Below are positions 43,318 through 51,727 of a stretch of DNA of 64,000 bases, in pieces. The stretch lies in the NCBI RefSeq assembly GCF_000720185.1, contig NZ_JOIY01000003.1, forward strand, positions 1-64,000, given 5' to 3'. The translations under genes and the position numbers were made by a program. Position 1 is the first letter of the stretch. Each line of letters opens with the position of its first letter. The notes beneath the pieces were generated by a model. It searched no databases and was not told where the DNA came from. It worked only from the letters and a program-made list of their open reading frames with translations. Origin of the DNA: Streptomyces sp. NRRL S-340. GTDB taxonomy: Bacteria > Actinomycetota > Actinomycetes > Streptomycetales > Streptomycetaceae.

Positions 43318-44343
43318 ATGAGTACCTACCGAGTCGCGCAGGTGACCGCCCCGGACGGCGGTTTCGAGCTGGTCGAGCGCGAGGTCCCGCGGCCCGGCCG
43401 GGGTCAGGTGCGGATCGCCGTCGAGGCGTGCGGGATCTGCCACAGCGACGCCCTCTTCGTGAGTGGCGGACTACCGGGAGTGTCGTTCCCGGAGGTCCCC
43501 GGACACGAGATCGCCGGGCGCCTGGAGGAGCTGGGGGAAGGCGTGGAGGACCGCGGCTGGCGGACCGGCGACCGGGTCGCCGTCGGCTGGTTCGGCGGTA
43601 GCTGCGGCCACTGCCGGCCCTGCCGCGAGGGCGACTTCGTGGTCTGCCCGAACCTGGAGGTGCCGGGCTGGGCCTACGACGGCGGCTTCGCCGAGAAGGT
43701 GATCGCGCCCGCCGACGCCCTGGCCCGCGTCCCGGACGCGCTGGCCGCGTCCGACGCCGGGCCCATGGCCTGCGCGGGCGTCACCACGTACAACGGGCTT
43801 CGGCGCAGCTCCGCCCGGCCGGGCGACCTGGTCGCGGTGCTCGGCCTCGGCGGCCTGGGGCACCTCGGCGTGCAGTACGCGGCGGCGATGGGCTTCGAGA
43901 CCGTCGGGATCGCCCGCGGCGCCGAGAAGGCCGACTTCGCCAAGCGGCTGGGCGCCCACCACTACGTCGACAGCACCTCCGGCACCCCGGTCGACGAGGC
44001 GCTGCGGTCCCTCGGCGGCGCCAGGGTCGTGCTGGCCACCGCCGGCAACTCCGCGGCCATCAGCGCCACCGTGGACGGCCTGGCCCCCCGAGGTGAACTC
44101 GTGGTCATCGGCGCGGACACCGCACCGCTCGGCATCAGCCCGGCCCAGTTGCTGATGACCGGCCGCGTCGTGCGCGGCCACCCGTCGGGTACCTCGCAGG
44201 ACGTCGAGGACACGATGGCCTTCAGCGCGCTACACGGCATCCGTCCCATGACCGAGACGGTCCCGCTGGACGACGTGGACGAGGCCTACCGCAAGATGCT
44301 CTCCGGCGGGGCGCGCTTCCGCATGGTCCTGACCCCCGGCTGA
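43318..44343 (+). CDS. zinc-dependent alcohol dehydrogenase (MDR)
   Basis: A 341-residue medium-chain alcohol dehydrogenase. The catalytic zinc ligands are Cys41 (CGICHSD), His63 (PGHE) and Cys152 (ACAGVTTY). The structural zinc is bound by Cys96, 99, 102 and 110 (GGSCGHCRPCREGDFVVC). The NAD(P) site GLGGLGHLG lies at about 176-184. The substrate type is alcohols or aldehydes of AdhA/propanol-preferring kind. ATG 43318 follows GGAGACAC. It lies directly after a regulator relic, so its original control may be lost. Confidence 0.9.
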   Translation: MSTYRVAQVTAPDGGFELVEREVPRPGRGQVRIAVEACGICHSDALFVSGGLPGVSFPEVPGHEIAGRLEELGEGVEDRGWRTGDRVAVGWFGGSCGHCRPCREGDFVVCPNLEVPGWAYDGGFAEKVIAPADALARVPDALAASDAGPMACAGVTTYNGLRRSSARPGDLVAVLGLGGLGHLGVQYAAAMGFETVGIARGAEKADFAKRLGAHHYVDSTSGTPVDEALRSLGGARVVLATAGNSAAISATVDGLAPRGELVVIGADTAPLGISPAQLLMTGRVVRGHPSGTSQDVEDTMAFSALHGIRPMTETVPLDDVDEAYRKMLSGGARFRMVLTPG

Positions 44344-44369
44344 CACGGCGCCCGGGCCCGCCCGCCCCG

Positions 44370-44543
44370 CCGTCCGGCAGTTCTTCGCGCGGGAGGGGCA
44401 TCTGCGGGCGCCCCCCGGAACGCGGTGGAGGTGCTGCCGGACGGGACCGGGAACAAGCTGGGTGCCGTCGTGGACAACACGCACGCGCCGGATTGACAGC
44501 TGACCGATGAACAGCAGGCGGAGTGGACCGCGCTCGGGATGCG
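44370..44543 (+). pseudogene. helicase-associated (HA) domain fragment
   Basis: AVRQFFAREGHLRAP, then in the next frame RNAVEVLPDGTGNKLGAVVD and after a stop QLTDEQQAEWTALGMR. It corresponds to one HA repeat and is similar in layout to the end of the broken helicase at 8578-11427 (KLTAEQRAALAALGMEWA). Confidence 0.5.
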
Positions 44544-44810
44544 CCGGCAGATCACCCTGCACGCCGACGGGCGGCCCGGTCACCATCTGGTGGCGACCGG
44601 GCCGCCCCTCCCTTCGGTGCGGGGGCCGGTGCCCTGCGGGACTACGGGTCCGGCTGGTGCCTGACGCTCTCCTGTGCCCTGGTCACGACCTTGATGAGCA
44701 CGTCATCGGCTCCCGCCGGGGTGCACGCGCGCTCCTGGAACACGGCCCGTCCCGTGGCGCTGTCTGCCCCCGCCGCCATGGTCACGCACGGCCCGGGCGT
44801 GTCCGGCGGA

Positions 44811-44998
44811 TCAGGCGTGGCGGCCCTGGTGGACGGCCCGGCCGTCGCGGAGGACTGCGAGGCGGTCGGGGCCGGCTTCCGTCCAGGGTGCCTCGAAGGG
44901 GGCGCCGCCGTACAGGTCGGGCGGCCCGGCGAACCCACCGGCCAGGGCGTCGTCTGGGGCGGTGTGGTCGACGAGTCGTGGCACCCACGCGTGAGATC
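44811..44998 (-). pseudogene. C-terminal fragment of hypothetical protein
   Basis: The minus strand reads HAWVPRLVDHTAPDDALAGG, FAGPPDLYGGAPFEAPWTEA, GPDRLAVLRDGRAVHQGRHA and a stop at 44811. It looks like authentic protein but lacks its front. Family not recognised. No other gene is supported in 44544-45047. Confidence 0.4.
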
Positions 44999-45047
44999 CG
45001 GGGCGTCCTCCTGCCGGGCGGCTCGCCGGACAGGAGGACGCACCGGA

Positions 45048-45899
45048 TCAGGCCCCGGTGGCCCAGGTGCGCCTGGCCCAGTCGGCGAAGCCGGTCCAGT
45101 GGACCTCCGGGTGGGCGGCATGGAGGGCGGGGATGTCGACGCGGTAGCCGGGTCCGTTCAGGAACGTCCACATGGCGTGCATGTCCGGATTGCCGATGGC
45201 CGTCAGCGGGACGTACTCGTGGCGGACCTCCCGTCCCAGCGCCGCGCCGAGCGCCGCCGCCATCTGTGCCGGCGTGGGTGCGTCGCCGGCCAGTTCGATG
45301 CGCTGCCCGATGTACCGAGCGGGGTCGAGCAGCACTTCGGCCGCGAACGCTCCGAGGTCGGGCCGGGCGAGCTGCTGCAACGGCCGATCGGACGGCAGCG
45401 GCAGATCGAGAACACCGTCGAGGATGCGCTCCGCTCCGCCGAGCGCGTTGTCGAAGAAGTACGTCGGCCCGAGGATGGTGTACGGAACATCGCCCGCGGT
45501 CAGTTCCGCCTCGATGCGCGCCTTGCTCTCGAAGTGCGGTACGCCGCTGTCCTGGTCGGCTCCGGCGACCGAGCTGAACACGAGATGCGGGACGCGCTCG
45601 CGCGCCGCCGCGGTGAGGATGGCCCGCCCCTGTTCCACCTCCGCCTCGACACCGGCCTCGAAGGGCGTGGTGAACGCGAAGACACCGGCCGCCCCCTTCA
45701 TGGCCGCGGCGAGCGATCCGGGATCGCTCAGGGAACCCGCCACCACCTCGACACCCCGTTCGGCCAGCTTCCGCGCGGCGCTGCGGCCGGGGTCGCGGAC
45801 CAGTGCCCTGGTCCGGGCCCCGCGGGCGAGCAGCGCCTCGGTCACGGCACCGCCCTGCCCGCCCGTCGCGGCGAGCACCAGGATCGGCTCATGCGCCAT
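45048..45899 (-). CDS. NmrA-family NAD(P)-binding protein
   Basis: A 283-residue protein. MAHEPILVLAATGGQGGAVT carries the AATGxxGxxV dinucleotide motif, then TRALVRDPGRSAARKLAERG, VEVVAGSLSDPGSLAAAMKG, AAGVFAFTTPFEAGVEAEVE, HLVFSSVAGADQDSGVPHFE SK. The NmrA/HSCARG group binds NADP and often has no catalytic Tyr. ATG 45899 follows GGAAAGGGAG. A second, only distantly similar NmrA gene lies at 25304. Confidence 0.85.
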   Translation of the reverse strand: MAHEPILVLAATGGQGGAVTEALLARGARTRALVRDPGRSAARKLAERGVEVVAGSLSDPGSLAAAMKGAAGVFAFTTPFEAGVEAEVEQGRAILTAAARERVPHLVFSSVAGADQDSGVPHFESKARIEAELTAGDVPYTILGPTYFFDNALGGAERILDGVLDLPLPSDRPLQQLARPDLGAFAAEVLLDPARYIGQRIELAGDAPTPAQMAAALGAALGREVRHEYVPLTAIGNPDMHAMWTFLNGPGYRVDIPALHAAHPEVHWTGFADWARRTWATGA

Positions 45900-46059
45900 G
45901 GTTGAACTCCCTTTCCTGCGGCTGGGCATGTGAGTGCAGTCGGCCCAGAGGGCAACCATCCGTCACGAACGATGGCGCCTGACGCAGACTCGCCCGAGAC
46001 GTGCGCCGACGGACTCAACCCCGTGCACGCACAGTCATGACGCTTCTCGTGCAGGGATC

Positions 46060-46430
46060 GTCAGCGACCGGAGAATCACGGGCTTGTCGGCTGAGGTGAC
46101 TGCAGAACTCGTAGCTGAGACAGAGGGCCTTTGTGGCACGAGCAGCACCGGGCCAGGCTTGTCTCGCGGCTTCGGAAGTGGGCCGTGGAGGGCGGGCCGT
46201 GGGGGGCGGTGCGAAGCATCGATTGATGTTCATCGTCCGGCTGCTGGCCAGGCTCGTCCATCTCCGCCACGGGGTCACTCACGACGTACTGGCCTGCTGG
46301 TTCGACGTGGACCACTCCGCCATCACCCGTGCCATCGGTGAACTGCGGCCGCTGATCGACGAGCGCGGCTGCACCGTCAGTCCCGGTGTGCGCTTGCGGA
46401 CCGTCGCCGAACCCCGTCCGGACGGTGCTC
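46060..46430 (+). pseudogene. IS5-type (ISL2-like) transposase, N-terminal fragment
   Basis: ITGLSAEVTAELVAETEGL, then in the next frame VGGGAKHRLMFIVRLLARLV, HLRHGVTHDVLACWFDVDHS, AITRAIGELRPLIDERGCTV, SPGVRLRTVAE. This is the HTH_Tnp_4-containing front of a DDE transposase. The catalytic domain is missing. Confidence 0.7.
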
Positions 46431-46499
46431 ACCGAGGCCGACGTGCTCGCCGCGGTCGTGGACGACATCGCGAGCCGCTTCCCCCCGATCGCCGGGAAG

Positions 46500-46800
46500 G
46501 CGTCATGCGCAAGGTACTGGCCGCCGCAGCCGCCCATGAACTCGCCGTCTTCGGCCACCCCATGCAATGGCCACGCCCGAATGGAAAGACAACTATCCGA
46601 CCGACCTGATCGGCAACCCGGTGGAGACCACGACCGCCGTGGCATCGCTGCTCCTGAGCGGCGTCATGGAAGAACTGCCGCACCTGCGCATCTGCTTGGT
46701 CCACGGCGGAGGCTGCGCCCCCTCACTGTTCGGACGCTGCGAACACCGATGGCGTTCACGGCGGATGCCCCCCAAGGCAGCACACGCCCATCCTCGGAGG
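46500..46800 (+). pseudogene. amidohydrolase (ACMSD-like) fragment
   Basis: VMRKVLAAAAAHELAVFGHP is followed one frame over by ATPEWKDNYPTDLIGNPVET, TTAVASLLLSGVMEELPHLR, ICLVHGGGCAPSLFGRCEHR. This resembles amidohydrolases of the aminocarboxymuconate-semialdehyde decarboxylase type (NLIGNPxET...HGGGxAP). Front and end are missing and at least one indel is present. Confidence 0.55.
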
Positions 46801-46869
46801 CCAGTCCCCGTCCTGACGGGCTCGACGTAACCGGCGGCCTGGGGTGCCGTGCCGGTGTGCTGTCCGTGC

Positions 46870-47230
46870 GGGTCCGGCACCAAGCCGGGAGATCTGCCGC
46901 GGGTGCCGGCCAGCCGGTCGGGGCGAGACGTACACGACGTTCCTGCCGCCCGGTGAGATCCTCGACGAGATCCGCGCGGAGGTACTGGCCACCGTCGAGA
47001 AGTCGCTGCGGCCGCAGTTCGCCCGCCTGACGGCGGTCTCCCACATCTTCATGCAGCCTGTCTTCGACCTGTCCCCGTACCGGATGGTCGCCGGGCCACA
47101 CCGCGCTGACCGGCGATGCCGCCGGAACGGTTCGCCCCCACACGGCGTCCGGTCCTCCAAGGCGTCCGGCGACGCCGCCGGCCTCGCGGCGGAACCGCGC
47201 GGCTGGACACCGGACCAGGAACCGCCCGAT
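46870..47230 (+). pseudogene. FAD-dependent monooxygenase fragment
   Basis: TYTTFLPPGEILDEIRAEVL, ATVEKSLRPQFARLTAVSHI, FMQPVFDLSPYRMVAG, then a frame change to ALTGDAAGTVRPHTASG and another to SKASGDAAGLAA. The GDAA segment is the second FAD-binding motif of PHBH-type hydroxylases. The N-terminal GxGxxG part is missing. Confidence 0.55.
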
Positions 47231-47271
47231 GAGGCCGGCGTCCACGGCGGGCCGGCCGATAGGGGGGTCGG

Positions 47272-47871
47272 TCATGCCCGCAGTCCGTCCAGCGCCGTGT
47301 CGATCGCCGCCAGGGCCGTCGTCCTGTCGAGCCCCGCCCTCGACACGAGCGAGAGGCCCTGGACGATGTACAGGAGGAGTTGCGCCTGGGACTCGGGAGA
47401 GCAGGTGTCCGTGACCTCTCCGGCGGCCTGTGCGCGGCGGAGCGCGTCGGCGACGATGCCGGTGAACCGGCGGTAGGAGCGGGTGACGATCTCCGTGGCT
47501 TCGCTGTCCTGGGGGACGAGTTCGGCGGTCGTGTTGCCGATCAGGCAGCCCTGTGGCACGCCCAGGTCGGAGATCAGTTCGTCCAGCCTGACGGGGTGGG
47601 TCAGGATCTCGCGCAGGGCGGGCAGGAGAGGGCTGGTGTCGAGCGCGGCGATCAGATGCCGCTCGTACACCTCCCAGTAGAGCCTGACGGCTTCGAGGTA
47701 GAAGCGGCGCTTGTCGCCGAATGCGCCGTAGAGGCTGCCCCGCTCGACCGCCAGCGCGTCGACCAGGTCCTGGATCGACGTCGCCCCGTATCCCCGGGAC
47801 CAGAAGAGTTCGAGTGCGCGCTCCAGCGTCCGTTCCTTGTCGAACTCGCGGGGGCGTCCGGTTCTTGCCAC
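47272..47871 (-). CDS. TetR-family transcriptional regulator
   Basis: A 199-residue regulator starting at GTG 47871: MARTGRPREFDKERTLERAL, ELFWSRGYGATSIQDLVDAL, AVERGSLYGAFGDKRRFYLE, the typical AcrR/TetR front with TetR_C_16-type remainder. It is divergent from two SDR genes and faces a long palindrome that begins 11 bases from its start, so it is likely autoregulated and represses the SDR operon. Confidence 0.9.
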   Translation of the reverse strand: MARTGRPREFDKERTLERALELFWSRGYGATSIQDLVDALAVERGSLYGAFGDKRRFYLEAVRLYWEVYERHLIAALDTSPLLPALREILTHPVRLDELISDLGVPQGCLIGNTTAELVPQDSEATEIVTRSYRRFTGIVADALRRAQAAGEVTDTCSPESQAQLLLYIVQGLSLVSRAGLDRTTALAAIDTALDGLRA

Positions 47872-47881
47872 GCGGCAGATA

Positions 47882-47917
47882 CTACGACTTCTTGACTCGG
47901 CGTTCAAGAAGTCGTAG
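47882..47917. promoter_or_regulatory. TetR operator: perfect 14-bp-arm palindrome
   Basis: CTACGACTTCTTGA (47882-47895), 8-base spacer, TCAAGAAGTCGTAG (47904-47917). A third half-site, ACTTCTTGAACGG, follows at 47931-47943. It sits between divergent starts 47871 and 47990. Confidence 0.8.
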
Positions 47918-47989
47918 CTTCCGTTGCGACACTTCTTGAACGGCTGCACAGAAGTCGGTCGCTCACCGGCCGGCATGAAGGGCGAAGCA

Positions 47990-48736
47990 ATGGAATTCGC
48001 AGGCAAGACGGCTCTCGTCACCGGATCCGGTGCGATCGGCGGACTCGGGCACGTCACGGCCGAGGTACTGGCCGCGGGCGGCGCCGGTGTGATCCTGACC
48101 GGCACCGATCCGCAGCGCGGCGCCCAGGTCGTAAAAGACCTCCGCGCAGGCGGCGGCTCCGCCGGGGCGGTGCGTTTCATCGCCGCCGATCTGTCCGACC
48201 CGGCGGGCGTGCGGCAGCTGGCCGAGGACGCCGGCCCCGTCGACATCCTGATCAACAACGCGAGCGTGCTGACGTTCTCCCCGTCCACCGGGCAGGACCT
48301 CGCGAGCTACGAGGCCGCCTTCGCGGTCAATGTGCGCGCACCCTTCCTGCTCACCGCCCTGCTCGCGGAGAAGATGGCCGCGCGCGGCGGCGGCAGCGTC
48401 GTCAACGTCAGCTCCACCGCGGCCGGCCTCGGCATGCCGGGCATGGCCGTCTACGGCGCCACCAAGGCGGCGCTCGAATCGCTCACCCGCACCTGGGCGG
48501 CGGAGTTCGCCGGCTCGAACGTGCGGGTCAACGCCGTCGCTCCGGGCCCGATGCGCACTTCGAAGGTGGTCGCGGCGATGGGCCCGGACATGGGTGGCAT
48601 GGGCCTGACCACCGCACTCAAGCGCACCTCCGACCCGGCCGAGGTGGCCCAGGTGATCGCCTTTCTGGCCAGCGACCGGGCCAGTTACATGACCGGCGCG
48701 GTGGTGGCCGCCGACGGTGGCCGCACCGCGATCTGA
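47990..48736 (+). CDS. SDR-family oxidoreductase
   Basis: A 248-residue classical short-chain dehydrogenase. Features: ALVTGSGAIGGLGHVTAEVL (TGxxxGxG, with a small insertion), AADLSDPAGV, ILINNASV (NNA), VNVSSTAAGLG, catalytic Tyr-x-x-x-Lys in MAVYGATKAALESLTRTWAA, and VRVNAVAPGPMRTSKV. ATG 47990 follows AAGGGCGA. It is 14 bases upstream of a second SDR gene and likely co-transcribed under the divergent TetR protein. Confidence 0.9.
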   Translation: MEFAGKTALVTGSGAIGGLGHVTAEVLAAGGAGVILTGTDPQRGAQVVKDLRAGGGSAGAVRFIAADLSDPAGVRQLAEDAGPVDILINNASVLTFSPSTGQDLASYEAAFAVNVRAPFLLTALLAEKMAARGGGSVVNVSSTAAGLGMPGMAVYGATKAALESLTRTWAAEFAGSNVRVNAVAPGPMRTSKVVAAMGPDMGGMGLTTALKRTSDPAEVAQVIAFLASDRASYMTGAVVAADGGRTAI

Positions 48737-48750
48737 AGGGAGACAGGACG

Positions 48751-49500
48751 ATGGACCGTCTTGCGGGAAAGCACGCACTGATCACAGGGGGGACGAGCGG
48801 CATCGGCCTGGAAACCGCCCGCGAATTCCTCGCCGAGGGAGCGACCGTTGCCATCACCGGCCGCTCGCGGGAAAAGCTGGACGAGGCGGCACGGGTGCTG
48901 GGCGGCCCGCTGCTGACCATCGCCAGTGACGCCGGCGACGTACCCGGCCAGGCGGCGCTCGCGGCGCGCCTGCGGGAGGAGTGGCCGAAGCTCGACATCC
49001 TGATGAGCAACGCCGCCGACGTCACCCACCTCCCCATCGAGGCATGGACCGAGGAGGCGTTCGACAGGCTCGTCGCGACCAATCTGAAGTCGCCGTTCTT
49101 CCTGATCAGGGACCTCCTGCCGATCTTCTCGCAGCAGTCCTCGGTCATCCTCGTCGGCTCGGTCTCCGCGTACATCGGACACGACAACGCGACGGTCTAC
49201 GGCGCGGCCAAGGCGGGCCTGCTCTCCTACACGCGAGGGCTGACCCATGAGCTGAAGGACCGGGGCATCCGCGTCAACGGACTGAGCCCGGGCCCGACGA
49301 TCACCAATGCGTTCGCACCCCTCGGCCCCGAGCGCCAGGCCGCCCTGTACGAGGAACTCCGGCAGACCGTGCCCCTGCACCGCCTGGGAACCGCCACCGA
49401 GCTGGCGAAGGCGGCGGTCTACCTCGCCTCGGACGAATCCGCCTACACCGCGGGGACGGTGCTGCGCGTGGACGGAGGCATCGGGCAGCTCGCGTACTAG
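48751..49500 (+). CDS. SDR-family oxidoreductase
   Basis: A 249-residue classical SDR: LITGGTSGIGLETAREFLAE, VAITGRSREKLDEAARVLGG (NADP-type Arg), ILMSNAADV (NAA), VGSVSAYIGHDNATVYGAAK with Tyr-x-x-x-Lys, VNGLSPGPTITNAFA. ATG 48751 follows AAGGGAGACAGG. Second gene of the TetR-controlled pair. Confidence 0.9.
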   Translation: MDRLAGKHALITGGTSGIGLETAREFLAEGATVAITGRSREKLDEAARVLGGPLLTIASDAGDVPGQAALAARLREEWPKLDILMSNAADVTHLPIEAWTEEAFDRLVATNLKSPFFLIRDLLPIFSQQSSVILVGSVSAYIGHDNATVYGAAKAGLLSYTRGLTHELKDRGIRVNGLSPGPTITNAFAPLGPERQAALYEELRQTVPLHRLGTATELAKAAVYLASDESAYTAGTVLRVDGGIGQLAY

Positions 49501-49639
49501 GTTCCGCCTCCGAACGGATCCGGCCCGGAGCAGGAACGACGTGAGTGTGACCGCCGCTTCGCAGAAGGCGGCGGTCCTGTCACACCCGGCGGGTACGCCT
49601 GTTCCTCTGACCGCCGCCGTGCGAGACGCAACCACGTTT

Positions 49640-49675
49640 CTTGAACGCTAGATCCAGATACGCTACGGTGCAGTC
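49640..49675. promoter_or_regulatory. promoter/operator region of second tetR gene
   Basis: TTTCTTGAACGCTAG at 49637-49651 repeats the TTCTTGAACG half-site found at 47932-47941, then TACGGT about 30 bases before the start resembles a -10 element. It suggests shared or cross regulation by the two TetR proteins. Confidence 0.4.
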
Positions 49676-50254
49676 ATGGCGAGAACCCGGGAATTCGACA
49701 CCGAGGCGGCGGTCAGCCGCGCCATGAACCTGTTCTGGGTGCGCGGCTACGAGGCGACCTCGGTACGTGACCTGACCCAGGAACTGGGCATCGGACAGGG
49801 CTCCTTGTACGCCGCCTTCGGTGACAAGGAGGGCCTGTACCGGGCGGCCCTGGAGCATTACCGCACCACCCTCGCGGCGGACGCCCTGCGCAGCCTCGAG
49901 GAGGGGGCCGACACCCGGTCGGCTGTTCGCGGGATGCTGCTCGGCCGGATCCGGCTCGGCACGCAGGACGGCGGCCGGGGCTGCCTTGCCGTCAACGCCG
50001 CCTGCGAGCGTCTGCCGCAGGACCCGTCGGTCAGGCGCGTCGTGCGGGACATGCAGGACGCCAGCCGCGACGCGCTCGCCGAGGTGCTGCGGGTCGCGGT
50101 GGAGCGGGGCGAGATCACGGCGCGACAGGACCCGTACACACTGGCGGGATTCCTCGTCACGTTCCTCAACGGGCTTCTGGTCTCCTCCAAGATCACCCCG
50201 GATGTGCGCACTCTCGAACCCCTCGTGGAGGTCGCCCTGGCCGCCCTCGGCTGA
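49676..50254 (+). CDS. TetR-family transcriptional regulator
   Basis: A 192-residue regulator, MARTREFDTEAAVSRAMNLF, WVRGYEATSVRDLTQELGIG, QGSLYAAFGDKEGLYRAALE. It is of the same subgroup as the regulator at 47272 (shared FW.RGY.ATS...DL...L....GSLY.AFGDK). Its ligand half has the GGRGCLAVNAACE element of this subgroup. It probably controls the following hydrolase or the preceding SDR pair. Confidence 0.9.
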   Translation: MARTREFDTEAAVSRAMNLFWVRGYEATSVRDLTQELGIGQGSLYAAFGDKEGLYRAALEHYRTTLAADALRSLEEGADTRSAVRGMLLGRIRLGTQDGGRGCLAVNAACERLPQDPSVRRVVRDMQDASRDALAEVLRVAVERGEITARQDPYTLAGFLVTFLNGLLVSSKITPDVRTLEPLVEVALAALG

Positions 50255-50497
50255 TTTTTTTCACGACCGCAAACTGTATCGTGCGATCCACAAAAAGCTC
50301 AGGGCCGGCGCGACCCGGAGTCCGGCGACGACGCCCCTCCCCCGGCAATCACCGGAGGAACGCCCGCCGTTCCACCGCCTGCCCGTCACAACCACGGGCC
50401 CGCCGCCGGGCCCCATCCGCCCGATGACTCCCGTCGGGCCTTTGCAGACCACTGCTCTCCCCTCCCATCGCGATCCACAACCGAAAGGCAGACGAAC

Positions 50498-51379
50498 ATG
50501 ATCTTCGATCACCAGGGAACGCCCGTCCGTACGGGTCGAGCCGCCGTCAACGGCACGAGTCTGCACTACCGCACAGCCGGGTCGGGCCCCGCGGTGGTGC
50601 TCCTGCACGGTGTACCCAAGACCAGCTACCACTGGCGCCACCTCGTCCCGGCACTGACTCCCCGCTACACCGTCGTCGTGCCCGACCTCCGGGGTCTGGG
50701 CGACTCCGCCCGGCCGTCGGACGGCTACGACTGCGCGACGATGAGCGACGACATCGCCGCCCTGATGGCCCACCTCGGGCACGAGACATACGCCGTGGTC
50801 GGTGAGGACTGGGGAGCGGTGGTCGGCTACCAGCTCGCCGCCCGCCACCGCGACCACGTCACCGCCCTCGTGTTCGCCGAGGCTCTGTTCCCCGGCTTCG
50901 GTTTCGAGGACCACACGGCTCTCACCCCCGAGAACGTCTCCAGCGGCATGCACCTGTGGCACCTGGGCTTCTACTTCCAGCCCGACGTTCCCGAGATGCT
51001 GATCACCGGGCACGAGCGCGAACTCATCACCTACATGATCAAGAACGAACGCAGCCGCCCCGACACCGCCACCCCCGACGCGATCGACGAATACGTGCGC
51101 TGCTACTCCATGCCCGGCGGCATCCGCGCGATGCTCTCCATCTACCGTGCCATGCTCGTCGACGCCGAACAGAACCGGCAGGCCGCACAGAAGAAGCTGG
51201 ACATCCCGGTCCTGGCGCTCGGCGGGTCCGCGTTCATCGGCGACCGCAACGAGTCCCAGATGCGGCTCATGGCCCACGACGTCACCGGGCACGTCTTCGA
51301 CGCGGGCCACGACCTGGCGGAGGAAGTCCCCGATGAGATGGCCGCGGTCGTCCTTCCGTTCCTGGCCGCGCATCTGTGA
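50498..51379 (+). CDS. alpha/beta hydrolase (epoxide hydrolase / haloalkane dehalogenase-like)
   Basis: A 293-residue hydrolase. The oxyanion motif is HGVPKTSYHWRHLVPAL, and the nucleophile elbow VGEDWGAVVG has Asp104, as in epoxide hydrolases and dehalogenases. The cap domain is Trp/Tyr-rich, and the late His is in DAGHDLAEEVPDEM. RGLGDSARP is typical of this group. ATG 50498 follows GAAAGGCAG. It lies downstream of a TetR gene after a 243-base gap containing its own promoter. Confidence 0.85.
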   Translation: MIFDHQGTPVRTGRAAVNGTSLHYRTAGSGPAVVLLHGVPKTSYHWRHLVPALTPRYTVVVPDLRGLGDSARPSDGYDCATMSDDIAALMAHLGHETYAVVGEDWGAVVGYQLAARHRDHVTALVFAEALFPGFGFEDHTALTPENVSSGMHLWHLGFYFQPDVPEMLITGHERELITYMIKNERSRPDTATPDAIDEYVRCYSMPGGIRAMLSIYRAMLVDAEQNRQAAQKKLDIPVLALGGSAFIGDRNESQMRLMAHDVTGHVFDAGHDLAEEVPDEMAAVVLPFLAAHL

Positions 51380-51727
51380 CCAGGCCGCCGGACCGAAGCG
51401 GCCCGCAGGCCGGGGAACCTCCTGGCAGAGCGGGCCGGCCCGAACGCGCGCCGCCGGGAGGCCCGTTGCTCAGGACGCGCCGGCGCATCGGCGGCCCGGC
51501 CTGCGTATCGGTACAGATACGCGTCCGGTATGCAGGTGGGCGGCGGCCCCCACGGCCCTTGCTCTCAGGGCCCTCTGGGGGCGTCGTCGGCCTGCCGCGC
51601 CTTCGGAGCCGGTCTCCCGGCGCACGGAACACGGGACTCAGGACCCGCGGCCAGCTCTGTCGCGCGGACCGCGGTGACCCGCTGCCGCGGTTGTGATGCC
51701 TGCGGTGTCCTAGGCCCTGGCTAGGGT
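51380..51727. other. non-coding interval with a palindrome
   Basis: No supported gene. Contains the 16-bp palindrome at 51504-51519 described separately. Confidence 0.4.
51503..51522. promoter_or_regulatory. operator-like palindrome
   Basis: GCGTATC-N6-GATACGC (51503-51509 / 51516-51522) centred on GTAC. It lies 200 bases before the DUF1963-like gene and over 120 after the hydrolase. TetR-site size. Confidence 0.4.
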
